Source of the DNA: Martinezella tropici
Lineage (GTDB): Bacteria > Pseudomonadota > Alphaproteobacteria > Rhizobiales > Rhizobiaceae
Direction: 5' to 3'
DNA length: 64,000 nt
NCBI RefSeq assembly: GCF_003287875.1
Contig: NZ_QMKK01000044.1
Coordinates: 62,001 to 126,000, forward strand
Shown here: positions 41,858-50,842 of the stretch, in pieces
How the letters are laid out: each line of letters starts with the position of its first letter
How positions within the stretch are numbered: position 1 is the stretch's first letter
Notes under the pieces: model-generated
What the model saw: the letters and a program-made list of their open reading frames with translations, nothing else
Told to the model about the DNA's origin: nothing
Database searches by the model: none
Position numbers and translations under genes: made by a program

Positions 41858-42826
41858 ATGTCCGACAGCCGCATCGCCATCCTCGTTCCGGGGAAGATAC
41901 ACCCGCGCGTCCTCGAAAGGCTCGGGAAACGGTTCGATATCGTTTCGGTCGAACGCGATTGCGGTCCGAAGACCGATGCGGAGACCGCGTCCCGCATCCG
42001 CGGTGTGGCTGTCGCAGGCGGGTTCGATGCGGCCTGGATCGATGCTTTTCCGAATGTCGAGGTCATCGCCAATTTCGGCGTCGGCTATGATGGGATCGAT
42101 GTCAAGCACGCCGCCTCGAAGGGGATCGTCGTGACCAATACGCCTGATGTCCTGAACGACGAGGTCGCCGATACCGCGATCGCCCTGCTCCTGAACACGC
42201 TGCGACAATTTCCCAAGGCGGAAAGCTGGCTGCGCGAAGGGCATTGGGCAAAGGAAGGGGCGTTTCCGCTCTCGCCTTTTTCCATGAGAGGGCGCCGCGT
42301 CGGCATTTACGGGCTCGGTCGCATCGGTCTGGAGATCGCGAGAAGGCTGGAGCCGTTCAAGGTGAAGATCGGCTATCACACCCGCACGCCGCGTGATTCG
42401 CTGCCCTATGACTACTATCCGACGCTGAAGGAGATGGCGCAGTCGGTGAATACGCTGATCTCCATCGTGCCGAAGACGCCGGAGACGCACAAGGTCATCA
42501 ATGCCGAAATCCTGTCGGCGCTCGGGCCGCGGGGGGTGTTCATCAATATCGGCCGCGGCTGGTCCGTCGATGACGACGCGCTGATAACAGCCCTCGGCAA
42601 CGGCACGCTGGGCGCTGCCGGCCTCGATGTCTTCTATGACGAACCGAATGTCCCGGCCGGATATCTCTCGCTGCCGAACGTTTCGCTGCTGCCGCATGTG
42701 GCATCCGCCTCGGTGCCGACGCGCGATGCCATGGCCGATCTGGTCTCCGACAATATCATCGAATGGTTCGCCAAGGGTGAGCCTGTGACGCCGGTGCCGG
42801 AAACCCCCGTCAAGCCACGAGGCTGA
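41858..42826 (+). CDS. D-2-hydroxyacid dehydrogenase (GhrB/hydroxypyruvate reductase-like)
   Basis: A 322-residue NAD(P)-dependent D-2-hydroxyacid dehydrogenase. The dinucleotide motif GIYGLGRIGLEIARRLEPF is in the middle. The catalytic triad region is visible: NIGRGWSVDDDAL (Arg), the DEPNVPAGYL segment with its acid, and LLPHVASAS (His). Members reduce hydroxypyruvate, glyoxylate or 2-ketogluconate. It is cotranscribed with the LacI regulator and ends exactly at the stop of the convergent glutamine amidotransferase gene. Confidence 0.93.
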   Translation: MSDSRIAILVPGKIHPRVLERLGKRFDIVSVERDCGPKTDAETASRIRGVAVAGGFDAAWIDAFPNVEVIANFGVGYDGIDVKHAASKGIVVTNTPDVLNDEVADTAIALLLNTLRQFPKAESWLREGHWAKEGAFPLSPFSMRGRRVGIYGLGRIGLEIARRLEPFKVKIGYHTRTPRDSLPYDYYPTLKEMAQSVNTLISIVPKTPETHKVINAEILSALGPRGVFINIGRGWSVDDDALITALGNGTLGAAGLDVFYDEPNVPAGYLSLPNVSLLPHVASASVPTRDAMADLVSDNIIEWFAKGEPVTPVPETPVKPRG

Positions 42827-43615
42827 TCATACGGCTTTTTGCTGATGCGGAGCGACCGCAGGCCGCTCCTTGCCAGCCGCATAATCGCGCACTGCATCGC
42901 CGAAGGCGGTGAAGAGCTTCAGCGACGGCGAATCCGTTTCGGCCCAATATTCCGGGTGCCACTGTACGCCGACGGCAAAGGCCTTGGCGCCGATGACGGA
43001 AACGGCCTCGATCGTGCCATCCTCGGCCAGCGCTTCCACCTGCAGTCTCGGCGCCGTATCGGCGATCGCCTGACGATGCAGCGAGTTGACGCGCACTTCA
43101 CCCGGCCCGACGACGCGGGCGATGCAGGAGCCTTCCTTGACGAAGACGCTCTGGCGGATCGCATACATCGTGTCGCGATCGACATTCGGCGGCTTACGGT
43201 GATCCCAGATGCCCGGCTGATCCTGGATTTCGCTTGCCAGCGTACCGCCAAGCGCGACGTTCAGCTCCTGAATGCCGCGGCAGATGGCGAGCATCGGAAT
43301 GGCGCGATCGATGGCGCGGCGGATGAGCGGCAGCGAAGTCGCGTCGCGCGCCGGATCGAAAGGACCGTCGCTTTCAAGCGCTTCCATTCCGTAGAGGGAC
43401 GGGTGCACATTGGTAGCCGAACCGGAAACGAGCAGCCCATCCACCCGGTCGAGAATGGCATCCGCATCATTGCCCTCTTCGAGCGCGGGCACGATCAGCG
43501 CCATCAATCCCGCAGCCTTCACGGCGGCATGAACATATTGCAGCTGCACCGCGTGCCAGCGCGTGCCGTCGAATTCGCGAATGTCGGCGGGGATGGCGAT
43601 GATCGGTCTGGGCAT
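42827..43615 (-). CDS. Gamma-glutamyl-gamma-aminobutyrate hydrolase-like (PuuD family)
   Basis: A 262-residue class I glutamine amidotransferase-like hydrolase. The catalytic cysteine is in LAICRGIQELNVALGG, and the His/Glu pair is in VQWHPEYW. PuuD-type enzymes hydrolyse gamma-glutamyl-GABA in putrescine breakdown, but other members act on related amides. No puuABC genes are in the window. The stop directly abuts the dehydrogenase stop; there is no room for a terminator. The promoter faces the TRAP binding-protein gene across 296 bases. Confidence 0.9.
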   Translation of the reverse strand: MPRPIIAIPADIREFDGTRWHAVQLQYVHAAVKAAGLMALIVPALEEGNDADAILDRVDGLLVSGSATNVHPSLYGMEALESDGPFDPARDATSLPLIRRAIDRAIPMLAICRGIQELNVALGGTLASEIQDQPGIWDHRKPPNVDRDTMYAIRQSVFVKEGSCIARVVGPGEVRVNSLHRQAIADTAPRLQVEALAEDGTIEAVSVIGAKAFAVGVQWHPEYWAETDSPSLKLFTAFGDAVRDYAAGKERPAVAPHQQKAV

Positions 43616-43911
43616 TCAGGGCTCCGGAAACGGCGAAACGGTTGTATGGTGGGACCTCTGGATGATCATGATGTCAATCCAAAGGCATATTATCCACGTC
43701 ACGAATCTACGCGAAGACGGCGCAGGCGGCAACGTGCGGCGGTTTCCATAAGGCTTTGTTTCCCTTCGTCATGCGGATGTACAGGAATCGCCATAATGCG
43801 GTGCAAGAGAGCTAACTTGAAAGACTGGGTGCGGCGTGGTTAGTTCCATCGCTTGCGCCATGATGGGGAACGCGCCGTTTCCCAGCAATGCCGTCCGTAT
43901 GGGAGAATTCG

Positions 43912-45018
43912 ATGGATCGCCGTTCCTTCATCAGGCGGGCAGGAGCCGTTGGCGCAGGCGCTGCAGCCTCCACGCTTGCGAGCCCGGCTTTGGCCCAGGA
44001 ATATCCGAAGGTCACCTGGAGGATGACTTCCTCTTTCCCCAAGAGCCTGGACACGATCTATGGCGGCGCGGAGGATATTGCCGCGCATGTTTCCGACGCG
44101 ACCAACGGCAATTTCGTCATTCAGACCTATGAGGCTGGTGAGATCGTTCCTGGTGCACAAGCGGCCGATGCGGTGAGCGCCGGCGCGGTCGATGCCGCGC
44201 ATACCTGCTCCTATTATTTCTGGCAAAAAGATCCGACCTATGCCATCGGCACGGCGCTGCCCTTCGGCCTCAACGCCCGGCTGACCAATGCCTGGTTCTA
44301 TCAGGGCAACGGCAACAAGCTGATGAACGAGTTTTACGCAACGCAGGGCATATTGGGCCTGCCTGCGGGAAATACCGGTGCGCAGATGGGCGGCTGGTTT
44401 CGTAAGGAAATCAATACGCTCGACGACCTCAAGGGTCTGAAGATGCGCATTGCCGGATTGGCCGGCAAGGTGATCGAAAAGATCGGCGTGGTGCCGCAAC
44501 AGGATATCGCGGTCAACGGGGTCTACGACGCGCTGAGCAAAGGCATCGTCGATGCGGCCGAATGGGTTGGCCCTTACGACGACCTGAAGCTCGGGCTGCA
44601 GCAGATCGCCAAATACTACTACTATCCCGGATGGTGGGAAGGCGGTGCCGTGGTGCACGCTTTCTTCAATCTGGAGAAATGGAATGCCTTGCCGAAAAAT
44701 TACCAGGCAATCCTCACGGATGCCTGTGCCTTCGCCAATACCAACATGCTGGCGAAATACGATGTGAAGAACCCCCAGGCGCTGAAAGATATCGTGCAGC
44801 AGGGCGTGACGCTGCGTCCGTTCAGCCAGGAGATCATGGAGGCGTGCTTCCAGGCCGCCGGCGCGCTCTATGCGGATCTTTCCAAATCCAACGCTTATTT
44901 CAAGCGCATCTACGAGGATCAGGTTTCCTATAAAAAAGATGCGTATCTTTGGATGCAGCTTTCGGAGTATACTTTCGATACTTTTATGATGATCCAGCAG
45001 CGAGCGGGCAAGTTGTGA
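43912..45018 (+). CDS. TRAP transporter substrate-binding protein (DctP family), Tat-exported
   Basis: A 368-residue DctP-type binding protein. The N-terminus has a twin-arginine signal (DRRSFIRRAGAVGAGAAASTLASPALAQ). The mature chain begins EYPKVTWRMTSSFP. The substrate loop holds the conserved arginine in GLKMRIAGLAGKVIEK, with the GVYDALSKGIVDAAEWVGP segment after it. Such marks fit monocarboxylate/2-oxoacid TRAP proteins. The usual small and large membrane subunits are not adjacent, so it is an orphan or pairs with distant dctQM. GGGAGA precedes ATG 43912. The 229 bases after it are AT-rich without clear features. Confidence 0.9.
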   Translation: MDRRSFIRRAGAVGAGAAASTLASPALAQEYPKVTWRMTSSFPKSLDTIYGGAEDIAAHVSDATNGNFVIQTYEAGEIVPGAQAADAVSAGAVDAAHTCSYYFWQKDPTYAIGTALPFGLNARLTNAWFYQGNGNKLMNEFYATQGILGLPAGNTGAQMGGWFRKEINTLDDLKGLKMRIAGLAGKVIEKIGVVPQQDIAVNGVYDALSKGIVDAAEWVGPYDDLKLGLQQIAKYYYYPGWWEGGAVVHAFFNLEKWNALPKNYQAILTDACAFANTNMLAKYDVKNPQALKDIVQQGVTLRPFSQEIMEACFQAAGALYADLSKSNAYFKRIYEDQVSYKKDAYLWMQLSEYTFDTFMMIQQRAGKL

Positions 45019-45247
45019 TCGTATTCTGTAAGTCTTTAGTAATATCTTGTTTTATTTATTAGCGACTTAAATATTATTTTCGAGGTAGGGTGAGCCGGGA
45101 ATCATTGCACTAATACGATGCGGACCGCAGCCTAACTTCGATGTAAGTTACCGATACGATTGATAAATCTGTCCAGTTGGGTGTTATTGAGCAATCAAAT
45201 TTTAAAACGTTTTCACTAGGGTGTCCGCCGCATCAGGGGAAGTCTGA

Positions 45248-47551
45248 ATGAAGCCTCCAAGCCCGGACACCGTGCCGACGGATGTTTATCTGTCGTTCGT
45301 CAGTTCGCTTTTCGGAAACCGTAAAACGCTGTTTACGGGCGTGTTCGTTCATATCCTCACCTATGTCATCGTTTTCCTGAGCACGCGCGCAAATATCTAT
45401 CTCACGCTTTGCCTGGCTTTCGGTGCCGTATTTGCCTTGAGAATGTATTCGTTCCGGCAATTCGATGCGGCGGACAAGCATAGTTTCACGCGGGCCGATA
45501 TCGCCAAATGGGAAACGCGTTATGTGATCGGTGCCGCCGCAACCGCATCCATCCTCGGCATCGGCAGCGGCTATGCCATCCTGATCGTGCAGGATCCGCT
45601 GGCGGAATTCATCTGCATCGCCGTAACGATGGCGTCGATGGTGTCGATCGTCGGCCGCAACTACGGATCCCAGAAGGCGATCGACCTGCAGACGCTCGCC
45701 TGCTGTCTGCCGATCATCATCGCCTGCCTGATGTCGCAGCAGCTCTACAAGGCGATCGTCTCCATCATGCTCGTCCCCTTCGGGTTGACGACGCGGGCGA
45801 TGGCGAACGGCGTGCGCGAATTTCTCTACAAGAACGTCATCGCCTCGCGCGAGATATCCCTGATCGCCGACCGGTTCGATACCGCGCTCAACAATATGAC
45901 GCACGGGCTCTTCATGCTGGATGCCCAGAACCGCATCCTCGTCGTCAACCGCAAGGCTTGCGAACTCCTGAATTTCGCGCATCCGGAGCAGCTCAAGGAC
46001 TGCGAGTTCGACGTCGTTCTCCGTTACGGCGCGCGCAACGCCTTCATCGACGGCTCCTTGCCCGGACTCATCCACCGGCAAATGGGGCAGCTGGTCAGCG
46101 GTACGCTTTCCCGCACGCTTATCCAGTTCAACGAGGATCAATTTCTGGAATTCTCGGCCAGCCGTCGCGCCGACGGCATCGTCATCCTGATCTTCGAAGA
46201 CGTCACCGTGCGCATCCGGGCTGAGCGCAAGATCCTGCATATGGTCCGCTATGACCCTCTGACGGGCCTGCCGAACCGCGAATATTTCATCGAGCTGGTC
46301 AAGGAAAAGCTTGCAGCGCGCATGCGGGACGGCCGGATCGGAATCCTGGTTCTCGATGTCGACGACTTCAAGCATGTCAACGATACAAAGGGGCATCTGG
46401 CCGGTGATCGGCTTCTTGTTGCCATAGCCGAGCGCCTGAAGGAGCTCGCGGGCACTGCGGCGCTTTCGGCACGGCTGGTGGGCGATCAATTCGTCCTGTT
46501 CTTCCCGAACGAGGACAATGCGCCGGAGATCGATGGCCATATTCGCGCGCTGCACGCGGCAATGACAGGCATCTACGATGTCGACGGCAACAGCTTCCGC
46601 ATTTCCTTCAGCGGCGGATATGTGACCATGCCGAGCAGGGAGTTCCGCTCGGAGGAATGGCAGGTCAAGGTCGATCTGGCGCTGTTCGACGCCAAGTCGC
46701 GCTTGAAAGGCGGATGCAGCGCCTTCGAAGAGGAGATGGATGCGCGCTATGTCGAGCGCCAGAAACTGAAGGAAGACCTGCGCGAAGCTGTCGAGGCGGG
46801 CAGGCTGCATGCCGTCTATCAGCCGATGTTTACGCCGGACGGCTCCCGCATCGTTTGCTGCGAGGCGCTGGCGCGCTGGATTCATCCGGAAAAGGGTTCG
46901 ATCCCGCCCAATATCTTCGTGCAGATCGCCGAGGAAATGGGCATCGTTGCCGGCATCACCCGCTTCATGATCAACCAGGCCTGCCGGGACTGCGTTTCCT
47001 GGCCGGCGCCGCTTGCGGTCTCGGTCAACCTGTCAGCGCAGGATCTGCGCAACGACGATATCGTCACCGTCGTTATGGAGGCACTCGAGGCGTCGGGATT
47101 GGAGCCGTCGCGGTTGCATCTCGAGGTCACGGAAAGCTGCCTGATGGACGAGGTGGCAACCGTTCGCTCCATTCTTGCCGATCTGCGCGCCAAAGGCATC
47201 ACGATCGCGATCGATGATTTCGGAACAGGCTTTTCCAGCCTCAGCTACCTGGATTCCCTGCCGGTGGACGTCGTCAAGATCGACCGGTCCTTCGTTCGCG
47301 ACATCACGACGGACAGCCGCCGCTTCAAGTTATTGTGCGGCATCGTCGATCTTTCCCGTGCGCTCAGCCTCCATATCGTCATCGAAGGCGTCGAGACGCT
47401 CGAACAGCTGGCACTCATCGTTGAGAAGAACCTGGCCGATATCATCCAGGGTTATGTGTTTTCCGCACCCGTGACCCGGGAACAGGTGGCTGTGATGGTG
47501 GCCGGCCTCAATCGTCGGCTGCCGGGTGCGCGTGAGGATCATGTCGCCTGA
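45248..47551 (+). CDS. Membrane PAS protein with degenerate GGDEF and intact EAL domain
   Basis: A 767-residue protein with several membrane segments in the first 200 residues, then a PAS-like region (DRFDTALNNMTHGLFMLDAQ), a GGDEF-type domain and an EAL domain. The GGDEF site is VGDQF at residues 411-415: the first Gly and the Glu are lost, so cyclase activity is unlikely. The EAL domain keeps E539-A-L, NLSAQDL, EVTESC, IDDFGTGFSS, KIDRSF and EGVET, so c-di-GMP hydrolysis is likely. AGGGGAAG lies upstream of the ATG at 45248. Net role is probably a phosphodiesterase. Confidence 0.91.
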   Translation: MKPPSPDTVPTDVYLSFVSSLFGNRKTLFTGVFVHILTYVIVFLSTRANIYLTLCLAFGAVFALRMYSFRQFDAADKHSFTRADIAKWETRYVIGAAATASILGIGSGYAILIVQDPLAEFICIAVTMASMVSIVGRNYGSQKAIDLQTLACCLPIIIACLMSQQLYKAIVSIMLVPFGLTTRAMANGVREFLYKNVIASREISLIADRFDTALNNMTHGLFMLDAQNRILVVNRKACELLNFAHPEQLKDCEFDVVLRYGARNAFIDGSLPGLIHRQMGQLVSGTLSRTLIQFNEDQFLEFSASRRADGIVILIFEDVTVRIRAERKILHMVRYDPLTGLPNREYFIELVKEKLAARMRDGRIGILVLDVDDFKHVNDTKGHLAGDRLLVAIAERLKELAGTAALSARLVGDQFVLFFPNEDNAPEIDGHIRALHAAMTGIYDVDGNSFRISFSGGYVTMPSREFRSEEWQVKVDLALFDAKSRLKGGCSAFEEEMDARYVERQKLKEDLREAVEAGRLHAVYQPMFTPDGSRIVCCEALARWIHPEKGSIPPNIFVQIAEEMGIVAGITRFMINQACRDCVSWPAPLAVSVNLSAQDLRNDDIVTVVMEALEASGLEPSRLHLEVTESCLMDEVATVRSILADLRAKGITIAIDDFGTGFSSLSYLDSLPVDVVKIDRSFVRDITTDSRRFKLLCGIVDLSRALSLHIVIEGVETLEQLALIVEKNLADIIQGYVFSAPVTREQVAVMVAGLNRRLPGAREDHVA

Positions 47552-47907
47552 TACAAGGAGCGGACGCGTATTATTGCGCAGACGCTAAAATAATCCGGGA
47601 ACCGGCGATCGTATCACGCCACCATAATGATCCGGGCCAATCGATCATCCTGCCGCAGGCTGCTTGTGTAAATTGTAAGTCGAAGATCCGCGCTTGTTTT
47701 GTGCGGATCAGATAGCTGGGCAGATCCGCTTATTTATCATGTCATAACAACGATAACTTGGTTGCAGCGCGCGGCCGAGCCTATACCGGTATTCGTTAAA
47801 AAAATTAACCTTAATGGAATTAATAGTTAATAAAAATTAAATCAAATATTGATCAAACCACGAGTTTTTACCAATTATGTTCCGTTAACCATCATGGAAC
47901 ATTCATT
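47552..47907. promoter_or_regulatory. AT-rich 356-base upstream region of the FeeM-like gene
   Basis: The gap has no convincing gene. It holds a GATCCGC/GCGGATC hairpin (47685-47709) and, near the gene, a long AT-rich stretch (about 47796-47890) with several TTAA runs. A strong promoter or regulated upstream region for the acyltransferase is likely. No specific factor site was recognised. Confidence 0.35.
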
Positions 47908-48663
47908 ATGACTCATGTGAGTGCTTGGAAAGACAGCTTTGCCGGCAAGCTGATGGAGGTGCTCGATCACGTAGAATATCGCCGGATCGAAAGCAGCGAA
48001 GACATGGAGGGTGTCGCGCGGCTACGCTACAAGGCCTACAAGGCGCGCGACGTCTTGCCTGTGGCGGCCAAGAACTTGATCGACGACATCGACTTCGACG
48101 ATCACGCCTATATTTTCGGGGTCTATTATGACGAGGAGCTGGTGAGCACGGTGCGGATACACCATGTCACGCCGGATCATCGCGTATGTCAATCGACCGG
48201 TATCTTCCCCGAGGAAATTCACGCCTTCCTCGATGCCGGCATGACGTTGATCGACCCCGCACGCTTTGCCGTCGATCCCGATTTCGAGCTGGAGCTGCCG
48301 GGGCTGCCCTATCTGACGCTTCGGCCCGCGATCGTCGGCGCCGTCTATTTCAACACGGATCGCGTGATGCAGCACATCCGCCCGGCACATGCGGCCTTCT
48401 ACAAGCGCGTCTTCTATGCCGATACGATCGTGCCGCCGCGGATGACCAAGACCTATGGCTTCGAGTTGACGCTGCTGGCGTCGCGCTCGAAGGAAATTCG
48501 GGGCAAGCTGATGCAACGGTATCCGTTCTTTGACTCGGAGCCCTATGAAAGACGCATGATGTTTTCCCGCAACGAGGATAACGGTTCGCCTCCGTTGACC
48601 ATTCTGCCGACGGCACGGCTGGCAAATGGCGGTCGCCGCGAAATTCGCGGGCAATTCGGCTAG
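47908..48663 (+). CDS. FeeM-like N-acyl amino acid synthase / autoinducer-synthase-fold protein
   Basis: A 251-residue protein of the GNAT-like acyltransferase group that includes FeeM and acyl-homoserine-lactone synthases. Marks are the early arginine helix (VEYRRIESSEDMEGVARLRYKAYKAR), the acidic DDIDFDDHAYIFGVYYDEELVSTVRIH strand pair, and a central DPARFAVDPDF segment. No LuxR gene lies nearby. The product may be an acyl amino acid or related lipid signal. The gene is alone, with a weak Shine-Dalgarno. Annotation to a specific signal would be over-reach. Confidence 0.8.
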   Translation: MTHVSAWKDSFAGKLMEVLDHVEYRRIESSEDMEGVARLRYKAYKARDVLPVAAKNLIDDIDFDDHAYIFGVYYDEELVSTVRIHHVTPDHRVCQSTGIFPEEIHAFLDAGMTLIDPARFAVDPDFELELPGLPYLTLRPAIVGAVYFNTDRVMQHIRPAHAAFYKRVFYADTIVPPRMTKTYGFELTLLASRSKEIRGKLMQRYPFFDSEPYERRMMFSRNEDNGSPPLTILPTARLANGGRREIRGQFG

Positions 48664-48720
48664 CATGGGGTGATTTTGGGTCGAATGGCCCGGATGCGAT
48701 TCCGCGCCGGAATCAAGCAG

Positions 48721-48768
48721 CTGGAGCATGATGTCGTCCGAAATCGACTTTTCGGTATCTTGCTCCAG
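48721..48768. repeat. Palindromic intergenic repeat after the FeeM-like gene
   Basis: CTGGAGCA (48721-48728) and TGCTCCAG (48761-48768) are perfect inverted repeats, with inner CCGAAA/TTTCGG arms. This form (GGAGCATGATG...TTTTCGG...TGCTCC) is a frequent rhizobial repeat. The rest of the 274-base gap to the oxidase gene has no clear features. Confidence 0.65.
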
Positions 48769-48937
48769 ACTGCGCGCCCGTGCGACCTTCTCGTGCATTG
48801 CATTTTTCCTCGCTTTGTGTAACCCCTCGATAGAGGAAATTCGGCTGCGGCATCTGCCATGCCTCAGCCTTTGAGGATTAGCTCCAGCCGCCGGCCTGCA
48901 TGGCCGGTCGGGGAGTGAATTGAGGGGAGACTTCTGA

Positions 48938-49162
48938 ATGGCCGAACATCATACCGGACCGGTCGAAACTGGCGCCGCCATGGACTACAAGGAACATGAG
49001 AAAACCTATAAAGGGTTCCTGTTCGTGGCCAGGCTGGGATCGGTGATCGTCGCTGCTTTGCTGATTGCTATGGCGGCCGGTTTTTTCGGTCATGCCGGCT
49101 TGCTTGGCGGCTTTATCATTTTCCTCGTTCTTTCGTTCCTTGGTTTCCTATTGTCGCGTTGA
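48938..49162 (+). CDS. aa3-type cytochrome c oxidase subunit IV
   Basis: A 74-residue protein of the bacterial aa3-type oxidase subunit IV family. A His-containing hydrophilic N-terminus (AEHHTGPVETGAAMDYKEHEKTYKGFL) is followed by two membrane segments. The MDYKEHEKTYKGFL region is the hallmark. The small subunit associates with the aa3 oxidase encoded elsewhere. It lies about 110 bases upstream of the pnt operon in the same direction, a placement recurrent in rhizobia. Confidence 0.85.
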   Translation: MAEHHTGPVETGAAMDYKEHEKTYKGFLFVARLGSVIVAALLIAMAAGFFGHAGLLGGFIIFLVLSFLGFLLSR

Positions 49163-49271
49163 CCGACGCAGGGCCGTCCGGCCCGCGGCTTTGCTGAAAA
49201 TTATGACCTGATTTCGCAGGTGTTGCCCTGCTGCATCGAGCAGGGCTGCGGTTCGATGTGGGGTGGTGCTG

Positions 49272-50435
49272 TTGAGCAATCTGGTTTTCGTGGCCAAGGA
49301 AAGCGTGACGGAAGAGACGCGCGTTGCGGCTTCCGTCGAGACGGTGAAGAAGATGAGGGGGTTCGGCTTCGATGTCGTGATCGAAGCCGGTGCGGGGGTA
49401 TCATCGCGCATTCCGGACGCGGAATACGAAGCCGCCGGCGCACGAATCGGCTCCGTCAAGGATGCGAAGGCGGCGGATGTCATCCTCAAGGTCAGACGCC
49501 CGACGACCAAGGAAATCGCCGGCTACAAGAACGGCGCGATCGTTATCGCCATCATGGATCCCTATGGCAACGAGGCCGCTCTTGCCGAGATGGCGCGCGC
49601 GGGCCTGACCAGCTTTGCCATGGAGCTGATGCCGCGTATCACCCGCGCGCAGTCGATGGATGTGCTGTCGTCGCAGGCCAATCTCGCTGGATATCAGGCC
49701 GTGATCGAGGCTGCTGCCGTCTATGACCGGGCACTGCCGATGATGATGACAGCGGCGGGAACGGTGCCGGCGGCAAAGGTATTCGTCATGGGTGCCGGCG
49801 TTGCCGGCCTGCAGGCGATCGCCACGGCCCGGCGCCTGGGTGCGCTGGTATCGGCGACGGACGTACGGCCGGCGGCCAAGGAGCAGGTGGCCTCGCTCGG
49901 TGCGAAATTTATCGCCGTCGAGGACGAAGAGTTCAAGGCGGCGGAGACCGCCGGCGGCTATGCCAAGGAAATGTCCAGGGAATATCAGGCCAAGCAGGCG
50001 GTGCTCGTCGCCGATCACATCGCCAAGCAGGATATCATCATCACGACGGCGCTGATCCCCGGCCGTCCTGCACCGCGGCTCGTCGGCCGCGACATGCTGA
50101 AGGCGATGCGCCAGGGCGCGGTTGCCGTGGACCTCGCGGTCGAGCGCGGCGGCAATATCGAGGGCGCCGAATACGGCAAGGTCGCCGAAGTCGAAGGCGT
50201 TCGCGTGATCGGCTATCCCAATATGGCGGGCCGGATCGCGGCCAGCGCCTCGGCCCTCTATGCCAAGAATCTCGTCACCTTCCTGGAAACGATGGTCGAC
50301 AAGGATAGCAAGAGCCTCGGCCTCAACCGCCTCGACGAACTGATCAAGGCGACGATGCTGACTGACGGCGGCGAGGTTGTGAACCCGAATTTCGTCGATC
50401 CCGACCAGCCGACGGTCAACAAGGGAGATCTCTGA
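49272..50435 (+). CDS. pntAA: NAD(P) transhydrogenase subunit alpha, part 1 (PntAA)
   Basis: A 387-residue NAD-binding domain I of the proton-translocating transhydrogenase, which drives NADP+ reduction by NADH using the proton gradient. Rossmann segment is KVFVMGAGVAGLQAIATARRLGALVSATDVRP, and the conserved RQ-loop region is EQVASLGAKF. The start is taken as TTG 49272 (product begins MSNLVFVAKES), with GGGGTGG five bases upstream; a GTG at 49263 is also in frame. The stop is one base before the pntAB start, so translation is coupled. It resembles the three-subunit form of alphaproteobacteria. Confidence 0.93.
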   Translation: MSNLVFVAKESVTEETRVAASVETVKKMRGFGFDVVIEAGAGVSSRIPDAEYEAAGARIGSVKDAKAADVILKVRRPTTKEIAGYKNGAIVIAIMDPYGNEAALAEMARAGLTSFAMELMPRITRAQSMDVLSSQANLAGYQAVIEAAAVYDRALPMMMTAAGTVPAAKVFVMGAGVAGLQAIATARRLGALVSATDVRPAAKEQVASLGAKFIAVEDEEFKAAETAGGYAKEMSREYQAKQAVLVADHIAKQDIIITTALIPGRPAPRLVGRDMLKAMRQGAVAVDLAVERGGNIEGAEYGKVAEVEGVRVIGYPNMAGRIAASASALYAKNLVTFLETMVDKDSKSLGLNRLDELIKATMLTDGGEVVNPNFVDPDQPTVNKGDL

Positions 50436-50436
50436 G

Positions 50437-50835
50437 ATGGCCAGCCAAGCAATGGATCAGGCACTGCAGCAGCTGAACGACGCCGTTGCCGCCGTCACCG
50501 CAGCCGCCGCACAAGCGCCAGAGGTCGCCAGCGCTGCAACGGGCGGAGCGGTCGATCCCTTCGTTTTCCAGCTTGCGATCTTCGTGCTGGCAATCTTCGT
50601 CGGCTATTACGTCGTCTGGTCGGTGACGCCGGCTCTGCACACGCCGTTGATGGCGGTGACGAATGCCATTTCCTCGGTCATCGTGGTCGGTGCCTTGTTG
50701 GCCGTCGGCATCTCGGTGAGCGGTATCGCCACCGGCTTCGGCTTCGTGGCGCTGGTGCTTGTCTCGGTCAATATCGTCGGCGGCTTCCTTGTCACCCAGC
50801 GCATGCTGGCGATGTACAAGAAGAAGGACAAGTGA
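50437..50835 (+). CDS. pntAB: NAD(P) transhydrogenase subunit alpha, part 2 (PntAB)
   Basis: A 132-residue subunit carrying the short membrane part of the alpha chain. It begins with an Ala-rich soluble helix, then has three to four membrane segments (FVFQLAIFVLAIFVGYYVVWSVTP; VTNAISSVIVVGALLAVGIS; FGFVALVLVSVNIVGGFLVTQRMLAMY). The MTNAISS segment is a family hallmark. It is cotranscribed between pntAA and pntB with one-base and seven-base gaps. Confidence 0.94.
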   Translation: MASQAMDQALQQLNDAVAAVTAAAAQAPEVASAATGGAVDPFVFQLAIFVLAIFVGYYVVWSVTPALHTPLMAVTNAISSVIVVGALLAVGISVSGIATGFGFVALVLVSVNIVGGFLVTQRMLAMYKKKDK

Positions 50836-50842
50836 GGGCGGC

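Noticed and set aside
48664..48798. Minus-strand frame beginning MHEKVARARSLEQ after the FeeM-like gene
   Set aside because: It runs through a palindromic repeat and into the antisense of the synthase; no family or good start was seen.
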